A stretch of DNA of 64,000 nucleotides from Microcoleus sp. CAWBG506 (GTDB lineage: Bacteria > Cyanobacteriota > Cyanobacteriia > Cyanobacteriales > Microcoleaceae), in assembly GCA_020883125.1 (NCBI GenBank), contig JAHREW010000013.1:2213-66212 (forward strand), given 5' to 3'. The notes below the pieces were generated by a model. The model was not told where the DNA came from. It was given only the letters and a program-made list of their open reading frames with translations, and searched no databases. The position numbers and the translations under genes were made by a program. Below, in pieces: positions 17,291 to 26,633 of the stretch (position 1 is its first letter; the number at the start of each line of letters is the position of its first letter).

Positions 17291-18415
17291 ATGTTGCATT
17301 GGTCTAATTTCTCGATCGATAGGTGCAAGCGCTGGCTCAAAACCACTGTCTTAGCACTCCTGCTATTCACTTTTTCCCTCAGTTTCAGTTCGGTATCCCA
17401 TGCCAAACGCCCTAGCAGCAGTATGCCTGCGGGGAATGCGATTACAGACGGCCGGGCGCTGCTGCGCTACGCTCTACCTATTGACAATCAGACGGTGCGA
17501 GAGTTGCAAATCAGTCTCGAAGACATTGGGAACCACATACGCTCTAAACGTTGGGGCCCAATTAGTAGCGATGTCAGCAAGGCTTCCAGAATTCTCAGCA
17601 TTCGCGAGTCTGATATTTTAAAGAGTATTCCCGACGCGAAAAAGCCCGAAGCCGAAACTCTAGTGGCAAAAGTCAAAGAAGGAGTTTCGCAACTATCTGA
17701 GGCTGTTGAGGCCAAAGACAGAGAAAAAGTGATTGACTTGAAAGCCAAAATACTCCGTTCGGTTGGTGACATCGAAGAGTTGATGGTGACCAAGTTTCCC
17801 TTTGAAGTTCCTTCAGAATATGCTAATTTGCCTCAACTGAAGGGTCGCGCTACGGTGGCTGTAGAAACCGAGAAGGGGACAATTAATGTTGTGGTTGATG
17901 GTTACAGTGCGCCGGTGACTGCTGGTAATTTTGTAGATTTAGTCGATCGAGGTTTTTATGATGGTTTGCCATTTATTCGATCGGAAGAATCCTACGTGCT
18001 ACAAACAGGAGACCCCGAAGGTAAGGAAGTAGGTTTTATAGACCCAGCTACTGGTAAATACCGGAATATTCCACTCGAAGTCCTCGTCAGGGACGAAAAA
18101 GAACCCATCTACGGAATTACTTTAGAAGATGCGGGGCGTTATCGCGACGAACCTGTCTTACCTTTTTCTGCCTATGGTACTGTGGCCATGGCTCGTGCGG
18201 AAGCTGAACCAGATAGCGCTTCTTCGCAGTTTTTCTTTTTCTTGTTTGAACCGGAACTGACCCCTGCTGGTCTGAATTTGTTAGACGGTCGGTATACTGT
18301 TTTTGGTTACATGATTGAGGGAAAAGAAGTTTTGGATCAACTGAAGCAGGGAGACAAGATTGTATCTGCTAAGGTAATTAAAGGAATGGAAAATTTGTTG
18401 CGACCTCAAGTTTAA
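17291..18415 (+). CDS. Cyclophilin-type peptidylprolyl isomerase, TLP40/CYP38-like
   Basis: The protein (374 residues from the chosen ATG) has a signal peptide (KRWLKTTVLALLLFTFSLSF, cleavage near SHA). An N-terminal helical bundle follows (~50-180; RALLRYALPIDN, RELQISLEDIG). The C-terminal half is a cyclophilin fold (~190-370; GTINVVVDGYSAPVTAGNF, QFFFFLFEPELTPAGLNLLDGRY). This architecture matches thylakoid-lumen TLP40/CYP38, which supports photosystem II assembly and may not be a fast isomerase. Starts at 17165 and 17264 are also in frame; the ATG nearest the signal peptide is preferred. Its closeness to the two psbA genes fits a PSII role but may be chance. Confidence 0.85.
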   Translation: MLHWSNFSIDRCKRWLKTTVLALLLFTFSLSFSSVSHAKRPSSSMPAGNAITDGRALLRYALPIDNQTVRELQISLEDIGNHIRSKRWGPISSDVSKASRILSIRESDILKSIPDAKKPEAETLVAKVKEGVSQLSEAVEAKDREKVIDLKAKILRSVGDIEELMVTKFPFEVPSEYANLPQLKGRATVAVETEKGTINVVVDGYSAPVTAGNFVDLVDRGFYDGLPFIRSEESYVLQTGDPEGKEVGFIDPATGKYRNIPLEVLVRDEKEPIYGITLEDAGRYRDEPVLPFSAYGTVAMARAEAEPDSASSQFFFFLFEPELTPAGLNLLDGRYTVFGYMIEGKEVLDQLKQGDKIVSAKVIKGMENLLRPQV

Positions 18416-18416
18416 T

Positions 18417-18537
18417 GGGAGCATCCCGATTTTGCATAGGCGAAGCATAACCGCAGACAATTTATTAGCGATCGCCAGAGATTTACAGCGGTCATGCTTC
18501 GCCTCTACGAATATATTTGCCAAACACAGATGCACCC
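18417..18537 (-). mobile_element. 121-bp miniature element, copy 1
   Basis: The copy lies inverted relative to those at 51094 and 53594. Its ends are GGGAGCATC and GATGCACCC, inverted with one mismatch. It is flanked by AGTTTAAT (18409-18416) and AGTTTTAT (18538-18545), an 8-bp target duplication with one change. The internal 17-bp hairpin has one G-T wobble. It sits directly behind the cyclophilin stop codon. No ORF is present. Between it and 18690 only a GCCCGCCCCGGCGGGC palindrome is seen. Confidence 0.88.
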
Positions 18538-18689
18538 AGTTTTATCAATGACGGCGATTGCAATCGCTTTGACACAAAAGTGAAGGCGCATTAAATCGCT
18601 TGTTATCAAACCAAGCCCGCCCCGGCGGGCTATAAGATGTAAATGATGTTTATATCTGGGTTATTAAAATTATAAATCAGCACAAAAAT

Positions 18690-19004
18690 ATGGCATTATT
18701 AGAATTTTTATTGGTAATTGGAATGGGTGGATTTGTAGGTTTATTACTGATTAATAATGTGAATGAAAACAAACAAAAACGACGCTTAGATGAGGCTTTT
18801 TATCAGTTATTGGAAAACCAAAATAGTCAAATTTCGCTGATTCAATTGGCGGCTAGCGCTAGGGTGGAGGCTCAAGTTGCACAGCAATACTTAGATGCAC
18901 AAGTTAAGATTTTTTCAGCGATTTTAGAAGTGGATGATGAAGGAGATACTTTTTACAGATTTCCTAGGTTGCGATTGCCGCCGAGTTCGGTGCAGGAATG
19001 GTGA
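18690..19004 (+). CDS. Small membrane-anchored protein of unknown function
   Basis: This 104-residue protein has one N-terminal transmembrane helix (LLEFLLVIGMGGFVGLLLI, ~3-22). A helical cytoplasmic part follows (ENKQKRRLDEAFYQLLENQ) and then a region resembling a small helix-turn-helix (ISLIQLAASARVEAQVAQQYLDAQ). It ends with a strand pair (GDTFYRFPRL). The HTH-like region and DEAFYQLLE pattern recall domains that probe short helices in membrane proteins, but I do not recognise a named family. It faces the WD40 gene in convergent orientation. Confidence 0.75.
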   Translation: MALLEFLLVIGMGGFVGLLLINNVNENKQKRRLDEAFYQLLENQNSQISLIQLAASARVEAQVAQQYLDAQVKIFSAILEVDDEGDTFYRFPRLRLPPSSVQEW

Positions 19005-19077
19005 TATCGTTTCCGGTTGTATCGGAATGATTAAACCACAGAGAACACAGAGGACACAGAGAAAGAGAAGATAGAAA

Positions 19078-20184
19078 TCATAATTCCGATGTCAACGGAT
19101 TTGATATGATTAACGCAGGTGAAAAATTTCGTTCCCAAACTAACAACTCGCCGTTATTGCCACCTGCTGCGAGGAATTGACCTTGGGGATGCCAAGAAAG
19201 ACAGGAAAAACCGGCATCGACACCCTCAAGAATTTGCAGCAATTCTTGTGCTTCGTACCACAAACAAAGTTGACCGTCTTCCGATGCCGAAGCTAATAAC
19301 AATGTATTTGGTTGAAAGCCGATCGCCTGAACTACTTTTTCATGTACTTCTAATCCCCAAGCTTCCCAACCGACACTTTCATCAGCTTGTCTTTCCCACA
19401 CAGAAATGCCTTCTGAACTCGCAGCAGCTAATAAAGGATCGCCCAATGAATTAGTTCGATCGGACCAAGCCAAATGTCTAACTTTGCCTGGAAAACCCTG
19501 CATTACCCAAGGTTCCGAGTTACCCCATTCATTAACAATTAAGGTGTTATCCATATTGCCACAGGCTAGATATTTGCCGGAAGGAGACCAGGAAATTGCA
19601 CCTGTTACGGATGGTACGGATAAGATGTCTGGGTCATCATTCCAATCTGCCGCGTTCCAAACTTTTACACCTTGATAGCCGCTAATTGCCAGATATTTAT
19701 CAACAGGATGCCATGCTAAATCGAGGATTGAAGATGAATCAAAATTCAGGGTTACTTCTACTGTATTTTCATCAGCATTCCAAACTTGAACTGAACGACC
19801 CATACTGAAAGCTAATTGATGACCATGAGGACTCCAAGCTAACTTATCAACCCACACACGCTGGTTATCCAAACTAGCAATTAATTGCCCAGAATTTAGT
19901 TGCCAAATTAGCACTTTTCCATCTTGTCCACCAGCAGCTAATAGTTGACTATCTGAAGAAAAAGACAAGCAATCTACTGATTTACCAGTTGCTGTTTGCA
20001 GGGGTTGTAAGGACAATTTATTGATTTTTCCGAGAATCCCTAACATAATTTCACCGGCGGCGGAACTGACTGCTAAAGTTTGGCCGTCGGGCGACCAAGT
20101 AACAGCAGTCACGTAGTCTGACAGCATTTCTTTGGCGTGAATTTTCAGGGTGAGTTCGCTTTTATTTTTGTCGTTGTTACCCAT
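19078..20184 (-). CDS. WD40-repeat protein
   Basis: This 368-residue protein consists almost entirely of WD40 repeats (about seven to eight), expected to form a beta-propeller used as an interaction scaffold. Typical repeat pieces are VTAVTWSPDGQTLAVSS, VDCLSFSSDSQLLAAGG, KVLIWQLNSG and QLCLWYEAQELLQIL. No additional catalytic domain, signal peptide or membrane segment is visible. It stands alone between a convergent gene and the CobW genes. Partner and role are unknown. Confidence 0.9.
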   Translation of the reverse strand: MGNNDKNKSELTLKIHAKEMLSDYVTAVTWSPDGQTLAVSSAAGEIMLGILGKINKLSLQPLQTATGKSVDCLSFSSDSQLLAAGGQDGKVLIWQLNSGQLIASLDNQRVWVDKLAWSPHGHQLAFSMGRSVQVWNADENTVEVTLNFDSSSILDLAWHPVDKYLAISGYQGVKVWNAADWNDDPDILSVPSVTGAISWSPSGKYLACGNMDNTLIVNEWGNSEPWVMQGFPGKVRHLAWSDRTNSLGDPLLAAASSEGISVWERQADESVGWEAWGLEVHEKVVQAIGFQPNTLLLASASEDGQLCLWYEAQELLQILEGVDAGFSCLSWHPQGQFLAAGGNNGELLVWERNFSPALIISNPLTSEL

Positions 20185-20320
20185 ATTTATTTAATCTGAG
20201 ATGTTCCAGTATTCTCAATAACGGGCTTTCTGGTCCGTTCCACAACTGATGAATTTGTGTGTGGAACAGGCCGGAAAGCGTATGCTTAAAAAGCTGATTT
20301 AAAATGCGGCTAGGTGTCAG

Positions 20321-21292
20321 TTAAACCAGACACTGACGAAAATCAGCTTTTAATTGACTTTCATTTAAGTTGCGACCAATGAATACGAGTTCGTTTTTGG
20401 GAGTTTCATTGGTTTTCCAAGCTCTATCTGGTCTACCATCAAATAACATATGCACGCCTTGAAATACAAATCTCCTGTCTTCTCCAGCAATATTTAAAAT
20501 TCCTTTTGTCCGAAAGATATCCGGGCCTTTTGTCTGCAACAATTGGGAGATCCAGTCGCTAAATTTGTTCCCATCAACAGCGCCGGATTCTTGGATTGCG
20601 ATGGAAGTTACTGTGTCATCGTGTTCGTGTTCGTGTTCGCCTAAAAAATCGGGTTCAATTTCTAAGGCTCGATTCAAATCAAATGCTTTTACTCCTAACA
20701 ATGCTGACATTTCTATTTCTGCATTGCGGGTGCGATGAATTTTTGCCATTACATTCATGCTGCGAATCCGCGTTTCTAATTCTGCCAATTCTGCTGGGGT
20801 GACTAAATCGGTTTTGTTGAGCAAAATGACATCAGCAAAGGCAATTTGTTCTTGAGCTTCGTCGGAGTCCCAGTGCTGCCAGATGTGCTTGGCATCTACT
20901 ACGGTGACAACGGCATCTAGCAGTAATTTATCCCGCATATCTTCGTCTACGAAGAATGTCTGAATTACAGGTGCGGGGTCGGCTAAACCGGTGGTTTCAA
21001 TGACTAGGTGGTCGAATTTGTCCCGCCGCTTCATGAGGTTGCCGATAATCCGAATTAAGTCGCCTCGGACTGTGCAGCAAATGCAGCCGTTGTTCATTTC
21101 AAAAATTTCTTCGTCGGCATCGATAATGAGTTGGTTGTCGATGCCTACTTCGCCAAATTCGTTGACGATGACTGCAACTTTTTTGCCGTGTTCGTGGGTT
21201 AAAATGCGGTTGAGTAGGGTGGTTTTTCCTGCACCTAGATAGCCTGTGAGAACTGTCACGGGAACTGATTCGATCGCAGCAGCAGTCACCAT
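20321..21292 (-). CDS. CobW/COG0523 GTPase (metallochaperone type), copy 1
   Basis: This 323-residue P-loop GTPase belongs to the G3E/COG0523 group, whose members insert or traffic metals (Zn, Co, Ni). The Walker A GYLGAGKTT is at ~17 and the metal-binding CxCC motif GCICCTVRGDL at ~70. ETTGLADP is at ~98 and NKTD (guanine specificity) at ~158. A His-rich stretch (EHEHEHDD, ~222) probably binds metal. The C-terminal CobW_C domain ends near residue 320. It lies downstream of a second CobW paralogue on the same strand. Zinc or cobalt specificity cannot be decided from sequence. Confidence 0.9.
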   Translation of the reverse strand: MVTAAAIESVPVTVLTGYLGAGKTTLLNRILTHEHGKKVAVIVNEFGEVGIDNQLIIDADEEIFEMNNGCICCTVRGDLIRIIGNLMKRRDKFDHLVIETTGLADPAPVIQTFFVDEDMRDKLLLDAVVTVVDAKHIWQHWDSDEAQEQIAFADVILLNKTDLVTPAELAELETRIRSMNVMAKIHRTRNAEIEMSALLGVKAFDLNRALEIEPDFLGEHEHEHDDTVTSIAIQESGAVDGNKFSDWISQLLQTKGPDIFRTKGILNIAGEDRRFVFQGVHMLFDGRPDRAWKTNETPKNELVFIGRNLNESQLKADFRQCLV

Positions 21293-21370
21293 ATTTTACC
21301 TCACTTGTTTTATGATACCTGTCATTGATATTTTACACCAGACTTGTTGGTAGTAATAAAAATATTACGC

Positions 21371-21536
21371 ATGGGGCTAGAAACCGGGTTGCTACGAGTT
21401 TTGCCCACAGGAATGAGAAATATAGGAAGAAACCGGGTTTCTGAAGTCAGCAGCCATGGGGCTAGAAACCGGGTTGCTACGAGTTTTGCCCACAGGAACG
21501 AGAAATATAGCAAGAAACCCGGTTTCTGAGGTCAGC
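21371..21536. repeat. Tandem 85-bp duplication with AGAAACCGGGTTTCT palindromes
   Basis: Two ~85-bp copies start at 21371 and 21456. Each contains GGGGCTAGAAACCGGGTTG and a palindromic GAAACCGGGTTTC. Similar palindromes occur at ~6094, 26296 and 48049-48115. The copy fills the space between the two CobW genes and could act as an RNA hairpin separating their expression. Confidence 0.8.
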
Positions 21537-21544
21537 GTGGGTGA

Positions 21545-22579
21545 TTAATTGCTCATTATCGCTACAATGCGATCGCGATCGAGTTCTCTACCGATAAACA
21601 CCAATTTGGTTTGGCGAAGTTCCGAAGGTGTCCAAGGGCGATCGTAAAAATGTTCGATGCGCGAGCCCACACCCTGCAACACCATCCTCATGGGCTTCTT
21701 GGGAACCGCCACAAACCCTTTAATCCGATAAATCTCTTGACTTTGCATCAACGATTGCAGTTTTTTGACCAAAGCTTCTGGTTCAAATTCGCGATCGGCA
21801 ATAAAGTAAGTTGAGGTAATATCATCATCATGGTCGTGTTCTTCCTCAGTGTCGTGATGGCTGGGACGAGACTCCAAATTATCCTCAACAGCCGCATTAA
21901 ATCCTAATAACACATTAGGGTTAATTTCGCCACCCTTACAAGGGACAATCTTCACACTAGGACGCAATTCTTGCTGTAACCAAGTTTGGACTTTTTTCTG
22001 AGTTTCAACATCCACGCGATCGACCTTAGTCAAAAGTACCATATCAGCACAAGCCAACTGGTCTTCAAACAATTCCTCGATCGGCGTCTCATGATCTAAA
22101 CTATCATCAGCCTGTCGCTGCGCCATCAAAGCATCAATATCACCCACAAAATTACCACTAGCAAGGGCTTCGCAATCGACAACAGCAACCACACCATCTA
22201 CGGTAGCACCGGTACGAATTTCCGGCCAGCGAAAAGCTTGAATTAAGGGTTTAGGGAGTGCGAGTCCAGAAGTCTCAATCAAGATACAATCAATTTGTGC
22301 GCGACGCTTCAATAATTCTTGCATTGTGGGCAAAAATTCCTCTTGAACCGTGCAGCAAAGACAGCCATTTGTGAGTTCTAAAATATTGCTGCTGACATCT
22401 TCTTCTTCATCGCAAACTTGACAATCACGCAACAGTTCGCCGTCGATTCCGACTTCGCCAAATTCATTAACAATAACCGCGATGCGGCGGCCTTGATTGT
22501 TTTGCAATAAGTGGCGAATGGCGGTTGTTTTACCACTACCGAGAAAGCCCGTAATGACTGTAACAGGAATTTTGTGCAT
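21545..22579 (-). CDS. CobW/COG0523 GTPase, copy 2 (cobalamin-module)
   Basis: This 344-residue G3E GTPase has Walker A GFLGSGKTT (~10) and CxCC in GCLCCTVQEEF (~73). ETSGLALP and TKVD follow, and a His/Asp-rich linker (SHHDTEEEHDHDDD, ~240) precedes the C-terminal domain. It differs from copy 1 by an acidic insert (CDEEEDVSSN) before the CxCC motif. The ATG at 22579 was preferred over an upstream TTG. It lies downstream of the DUF1636 gene and its cobalamin riboswitch, which favours a cobalt/B12 role, although a long hairpin separates the two genes. Confidence 0.88.
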   Translation of the reverse strand: MHKIPVTVITGFLGSGKTTAIRHLLQNNQGRRIAVIVNEFGEVGIDGELLRDCQVCDEEEDVSSNILELTNGCLCCTVQEEFLPTMQELLKRRAQIDCILIETSGLALPKPLIQAFRWPEIRTGATVDGVVAVVDCEALASGNFVGDIDALMAQRQADDSLDHETPIEELFEDQLACADMVLLTKVDRVDVETQKKVQTWLQQELRPSVKIVPCKGGEINPNVLLGFNAAVEDNLESRPSHHDTEEEHDHDDDITSTYFIADREFEPEALVKKLQSLMQSQEIYRIKGFVAVPKKPMRMVLQGVGSRIEHFYDRPWTPSELRQTKLVFIGRELDRDRIVAIMSN

Positions 22580-22618
22580 TGGTGTAATTTTGTTGTTGTT
22601 TTGTGAAGGCAATGTAGA

Positions 22619-22684
22619 GGAGACGGCAGTGCCGTGTCCCTACCTACCCAAAAAATATTGTAGGGACACGGCATTGCCGTCTCC
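22619..22684. repeat. Inverted pair of palindromic repeats forming a 25-bp hairpin
   Basis: Left arm 22619-22643 (GGAGACGGCAGTGCCGTG...) and right arm 22660-22684 pair over 25 bp with one mismatch around a 16-base loop. Each arm is itself a palindromic repeat of the ACGGCAGTGCCGT family. The structure lies in the intergenic gap between DUF1636 and cobW. Confidence 0.85.
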
Positions 22685-22691
22685 TAATTTA

Positions 22692-23102
22692 TTAATTTCG
22701 CAGCGGTGGAATTTTAGCTATAACGCCTTTTTTAAGAGCTTGAGGACGTTCTGACCAAGGCAACAAACCATCTGGTTTAGCATAGTATTGACTCGCGCAT
22801 TCCAGCACAGCCTCGACACTTTCTGATTCATTGGGAGGCAAGTCACCAAACAGATAAGTGTACTTTCCAGCAGCAGCAAAAGATACAGCACAAGAGTGAC
22901 TGCAAGCACTCATGCACTCAACTTCTTGAATCTCAAATTGATCCGAAAATTCCCAATCCTTAGCCAGTTGCGACAAGTCTTCCAAGAATTGTTGGCCGCC
23001 ACTTTTGCCTTCTCGCTTGCCGTTTTTCCAAACACTAGCGCAAGCAGTGCAAACAAGTAGACTGTGCTTGGTGCGTACAGTCTTATTAATTCCATTCATC
23101 AT
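22692..23102 (-). CDS. DUF1636 metal-associated protein
   Basis: This DUF1636 protein (136 residues from the ATG at 23102) is a small Cys-rich family often encoded beside CobW and cobalamin genes. Four cysteines stand out: LVCTACASVW near the N-terminus and VECMSACSHSC (~70) in a thioredoxin-like ferredoxin arrangement, suggesting metal or Fe-S binding. GAGGT precedes the tandem ATG codons (23102 and 23099); either may be used. An upstream start would fall inside the riboswitch region and is rejected. Expression should fall when cobalamin is plentiful. Confidence 0.87.
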   Translation of the reverse strand: MMNGINKTVRTKHSLLVCTACASVWKNGKREGKSGGQQFLEDLSQLAKDWEFSDQFEIQEVECMSACSHSCAVSFAAAGKYTYLFGDLPPNESESVEAVLECASQYYAKPDGLLPWSERPQALKKGVIAKIPPLRN

Positions 23103-23127
23103 CCGTACCTCGCAGATGCGTTCCAAA

Positions 23128-23262
<135 letters not shown>

Positions 23263-23443
23263 TTCACATCATAGCGCACTTGTCGCCATTTTGGGAAAAA
23301 GTTAAGTTGCTAATGTCGATCGCTTAATATTTAGTAGCATAAATTCACAGCCAGTTCTTAATATAAATTTTAGTCTTAATTTTGCCATCTTTTAATGACT
23401 GAAGTCCTATATAATTGTAAGTACGATCGTCCGAGGATGTACT

Positions 23444-24079
23444 ATGACGGCATTAACAGAAATCCGCGAAGATGTTGAAAACCAAGTTGAGGATAAAGTA
23501 CAGATTTATTACTCTCCTGAAGAGTATTTAAAGCTGGAAGAGGTGGCAGAATTTAGAAGTGAATATCAGGATGGCAGGATAATCCCTATGACAGGCGGAA
23601 CACCGAATCACAATCAAATAGCTGTTAATTTTGGCGGATCGCTAAATTTTGCGACGAAAGGGCAACCGTACCGAGTATTTATCAACGATTTGCGTCTGTG
23701 GATACCTTCCAAGCGGGTTTATACTTATCCTGATGTAATGTTGGTGGCGGGGAAGTTGGAGTTAGCTGAGGGTAGGAAAGATACGATTACTAATGCGGTG
23801 ATTATAGTTGAGGTTTTATCGCCATCGACGGCGGATTATGACAGGGGTGGCAAGTTTAAACTTTTTCGTTCTATTCCTAGTTTTCGGGAGTATGTTTTGA
23901 TCGATCGAGACGAGATGCACGTTGAACATTTTTTTAAGACGGATGATAATAAGTGGGTTTTGTCTGAGTATGATGGTGCTGATGCGGTATTGAGATTGAG
24001 TTGTGTGGAGTTTGAGATGCGGTTAGGTGATATTTACGATCGCGTCGATTTTGAATCTGAATCTGAGTCTGAGGAATGA
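23444..24079 (+). CDS. Uma2-family putative endonuclease (DUF820)
   Basis: This 211-residue Uma2 protein has the PD-(D/E)XK-like core in YTYPDVMLV (~98) and VIIVEVLSPSTADYDRGGK (~125), and the family motifs FRSEYQDGRI and TPNHNQIAVN. It ends in a Glu/Ser-rich tail (ESESESEE) of low complexity. A GAGG box lies seven bases before the ATG. It shares only family features with the Uma2 gene at 4965. Function is unknown; no partner gene adjoins. Confidence 0.9.
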   Translation: MTALTEIREDVENQVEDKVQIYYSPEEYLKLEEVAEFRSEYQDGRIIPMTGGTPNHNQIAVNFGGSLNFATKGQPYRVFINDLRLWIPSKRVYTYPDVMLVAGKLELAEGRKDTITNAVIIVEVLSPSTADYDRGGKFKLFRSIPSFREYVLIDRDEMHVEHFFKTDDNKWVLSEYDGADAVLRLSCVEFEMRLGDIYDRVDFESESESEE

Positions 24080-24190
24080 GGGTGAAATCACCAATTTCGG
24101 GGCGATTGGAAATCGCGTCTACACAATAAAGTGGGCAAGTTTGTTGATACTAATTCGATCGCGGATATGCTATTTATTTTGAGGAAATTT

Positions 24191-25120
24191 TTACTTCAGC
24201 ACGTCTGAATAACCAGAAGGACATTGTATGTCAGGAGAATTAGTAGCTGTTGGTGTTCCTGGAAGCTCTTTTGATGGTTGAGTGCTTTCGCAAAGTCTAG
24301 ATTGTGTAGATGTATATTGATCATCAGAGGTTTTAGTTAAAAAAACTATGCCTGTATAGTTTTTTAATCCATCTATTTTGGCTAAAGCCATTGATTGAGC
24401 AAAACGCTTATCGTTGCTCAAAACAATGCTATATGAGTAATTTTCTGTTTCTGACTTGATACCTATTCCCAATTTTTGTAGGGTAGCTGAAAAAGTGGCA
24501 TACTCAGCGTAAAAAGCTTGTTGTCCTTTATTCATAGCGCTAATATACTGTTTTGCTTCTGTCTGTCTCGCCTTGTTTTGTTGATTTTGGAGATTAACTA
24601 CTTGAACATTAGCGGGAAGTGTCGTTTGCTCAGATATTTTCTGAAAAGTTTTTACATTGGAACCAAAAGATGTCGGTCGAGATTCTCCAATATTATCTAA
24701 TTCTAAACGCAACTGACCATCTGCTGTGAAATCAAAAATTGTCCTCGTGGTAATTTTACCTCCTACTAATATATCCAGGTCTTTTTGTTGAGGATTTACG
24801 TTAGTCTGATACTCCATTTCGGTAGCTGAAGTGGGTGTCTCCAAAATAAATAACTTGCCTTCCTGGGTAAATATTAATGTTACAGACTGACCAGAAATTT
24901 GCCCTTGCCATTGACCTATCAATTGTTTAGCAACAGAATTATCAGGAGTTGCATTAGCTACAGAAGTTGACGTTGACGTTGACGTTGAAGTTGAAGAAGT
25001 TTTAGGATTCAGTAGATTATATAATCCAAAGCCAGCTAAGCCTAACACTAAAGTTGAGCCAGCACCAATTAAAGCCCATTTCCAAGGCGCAAGATTAGAG
25101 TTATTTTGAGGATTAGTCAT
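24191..25120 (-). CDS. Membrane-anchored protein with C-terminal type IV pilin-like (GH) domain
   Basis: This 309-residue protein has one N-terminal transmembrane helix (WKWALIGAGSTLVLGLAGFG, ~13-33) and a Ser/Thr linker of alternating ST dipeptides (~42-52). A beta-rich domain follows (~62-160; IGQWQGQISGQSVTLIFTQ). The C-terminal region starts EAKQYISAMNKGQQAFYAE (~188) and resembles the globular part of cyanobacterial type IV pilin-like G/H proteins. There is no prepilin-peptidase site, so it should not be assembled as a pilin. It is followed upstream by another anchored protein on the same strand. The pilin-like assignment is from family memory. Confidence 0.75.
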   Translation of the reverse strand: MTNPQNNSNLAPWKWALIGAGSTLVLGLAGFGLYNLLNPKTSSTSTSTSTSTSVANATPDNSVAKQLIGQWQGQISGQSVTLIFTQEGKLFILETPTSATEMEYQTNVNPQQKDLDILVGGKITTRTIFDFTADGQLRLELDNIGESRPTSFGSNVKTFQKISEQTTLPANVQVVNLQNQQNKARQTEAKQYISAMNKGQQAFYAEYATFSATLQKLGIGIKSETENYSYSIVLSNDKRFAQSMALAKIDGLKNYTGIVFLTKTSDDQYTSTQSRLCESTQPSKELPGTPTATNSPDIQCPSGYSDVLK

Positions 25121-25181
25121 AGTAATTACTTTGTGGTAGCTAGAGCATAAACTGCCGATTATAGAGAAATTTAATAATTAA

Positions 25182-26222
25182 CTAAGGAGCAGACATAGTA
25201 AGAGTGTAATTGGTGTCTCTAAGTTTTGACCGCACAAGAACAATGTAATTACCTACTCTTAAATTGCTTTTAATTATTCCGGGCTTTGAGTTAAAAGCAG
25301 ATATATTTTCAAGTTGATATTGAATTACTCCTGTTCCATTCTTATCTGAATATAAAACCATTTCTACTTCGCTATTAACGCCACCCAAAGACAGACTAAT
25401 GCTGCTAGGATTTGCTAGTTGAAAACTGTAAAATCGCTCTCGATTATTTAAAGTAATAGTGCCATTTTTTGAGATTGTTTTTTCTTCTAAATAACCAAGT
25501 TTTTGGATTTGACTTGTATTATTGATTATTTGAAGTGAATATGGGGTGTCTCTGGCTTTCATTTTCACAACAATAATGTAGCTACCCACATTCAATTCTT
25601 GTTTGATTATTCCTGTCCTTAACTTAATAGCAGATGTATTTTCAAGTTGATATTGAATTATTCCATTCCCATCTTTGTCTGAATATAAAAACATTTCTAC
25701 TTCGCTATTTACGCCATCTAAAAACAGGCTGATATTACTGGGGTTATCTATTTTAAAACGGTAACGATTCTCTAAATTATTAGAGCTAACATTACCAGCG
25801 AAGGGGCAAGAACCCTCCAAAGAACCAAGATTTACGGTACTGCCATTTTGCTCTACTGTGCAGGGCTTTTCGTCAGCAGATAATTTTACTGGAGTTGGCG
25901 ATGGCGAGACTGGCGCTGGAGTTTGTGGCGCTGGAGAAGAAGTGGATGTCGGTGATGAAGAAGGAATAATATCTTGTTTAATAGGCTCAGATGAAGGGGG
26001 AAATTTGGGGGAGAACGGTGGGGCTGGAGTCACAACTTTAGTATCTTCCTCACATTTCAGAAAGCCAACGTCCACGCCTTTTAAATTACATAGTAATTTA
26101 TTTCCGAAAAGTAAGTCTGCTGCTGTGAAAAATATTGGCAAGGCTACGACAATACCCCCTAGTATTACGGGCAAAGGTATGCCGCTGCCACTACCACCAC
26201 TACCGTTACCACCAGATGACAT
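25182..26222 (-). CDS. Anchored protein with two PPC-like beta domains
   Basis: This 346-residue protein has a Gly/Ser-rich N-terminus and one transmembrane helix (LPVILGGIVVALPIFFTAAD, ~17-36). A Pro/Ser/Thr linker (~65-110) leads to two tandem copies of a ~105-residue beta domain (~130-235 and ~240-346). Each copy has SNISLFLDGVNSEVEMFLYSD or its near-copy, IIQYQLEN, and VGSYIIVV/VGNYIVLV. The pattern resembles pre-peptidase C-terminal (PPC) domains of secreted proteins. Both copies are similar enough to indicate internal duplication. It is separated by 61 bp from the pilin-like protein gene downstream. Function is unknown. Confidence 0.78.
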   Translation of the reverse strand: MSSGGNGSGGSGSGIPLPVILGGIVVALPIFFTAADLLFGNKLLCNLKGVDVGFLKCEEDTKVVTPAPPFSPKFPPSSEPIKQDIIPSSSPTSTSSPAPQTPAPVSPSPTPVKLSADEKPCTVEQNGSTVNLGSLEGSCPFAGNVSSNNLENRYRFKIDNPSNISLFLDGVNSEVEMFLYSDKDGNGIIQYQLENTSAIKLRTGIIKQELNVGSYIIVVKMKARDTPYSLQIINNTSQIQKLGYLEEKTISKNGTITLNNRERFYSFQLANPSSISLSLGGVNSEVEMVLYSDKNGTGVIQYQLENISAFNSKPGIIKSNLRVGNYIVLVRSKLRDTNYTLTMSAP

Positions 26223-26633
26223 TAATAATTTCCTCTTCTACTAATAATTGTTGTTCAGTCACATTACTTTCTCAGTCCTGGACGCATCAAGACCAAAGAA
26301 ACCGGGTTTTTCACCTAATCTGCGGGCTGCAAGGTAATTAAACTGAATGTTAGCAAATTTTTACTTAACATGAAGCTTCCTGTTACTCAATTAATGAGCG
26401 GCAATTTTTTACCGAGGCTGGTTTCTTTTATAAGACTCCAACACAAACACTGTTTATGTTGATTACATTCCATATTATCAAATCCACATCAGTCTTAAGG
26501 ATTAAAAAAGTAATATAAAAGTATTTCAAAAGTAGTATAAAAGTAATAACCAAGTCTAGAGACCAAGTGGTGGGAGTGTTATGCTAAAATCTGGTATGAG
26601 GTAGAAATTTTAGCTGTGGGAGGACTTTAACAC

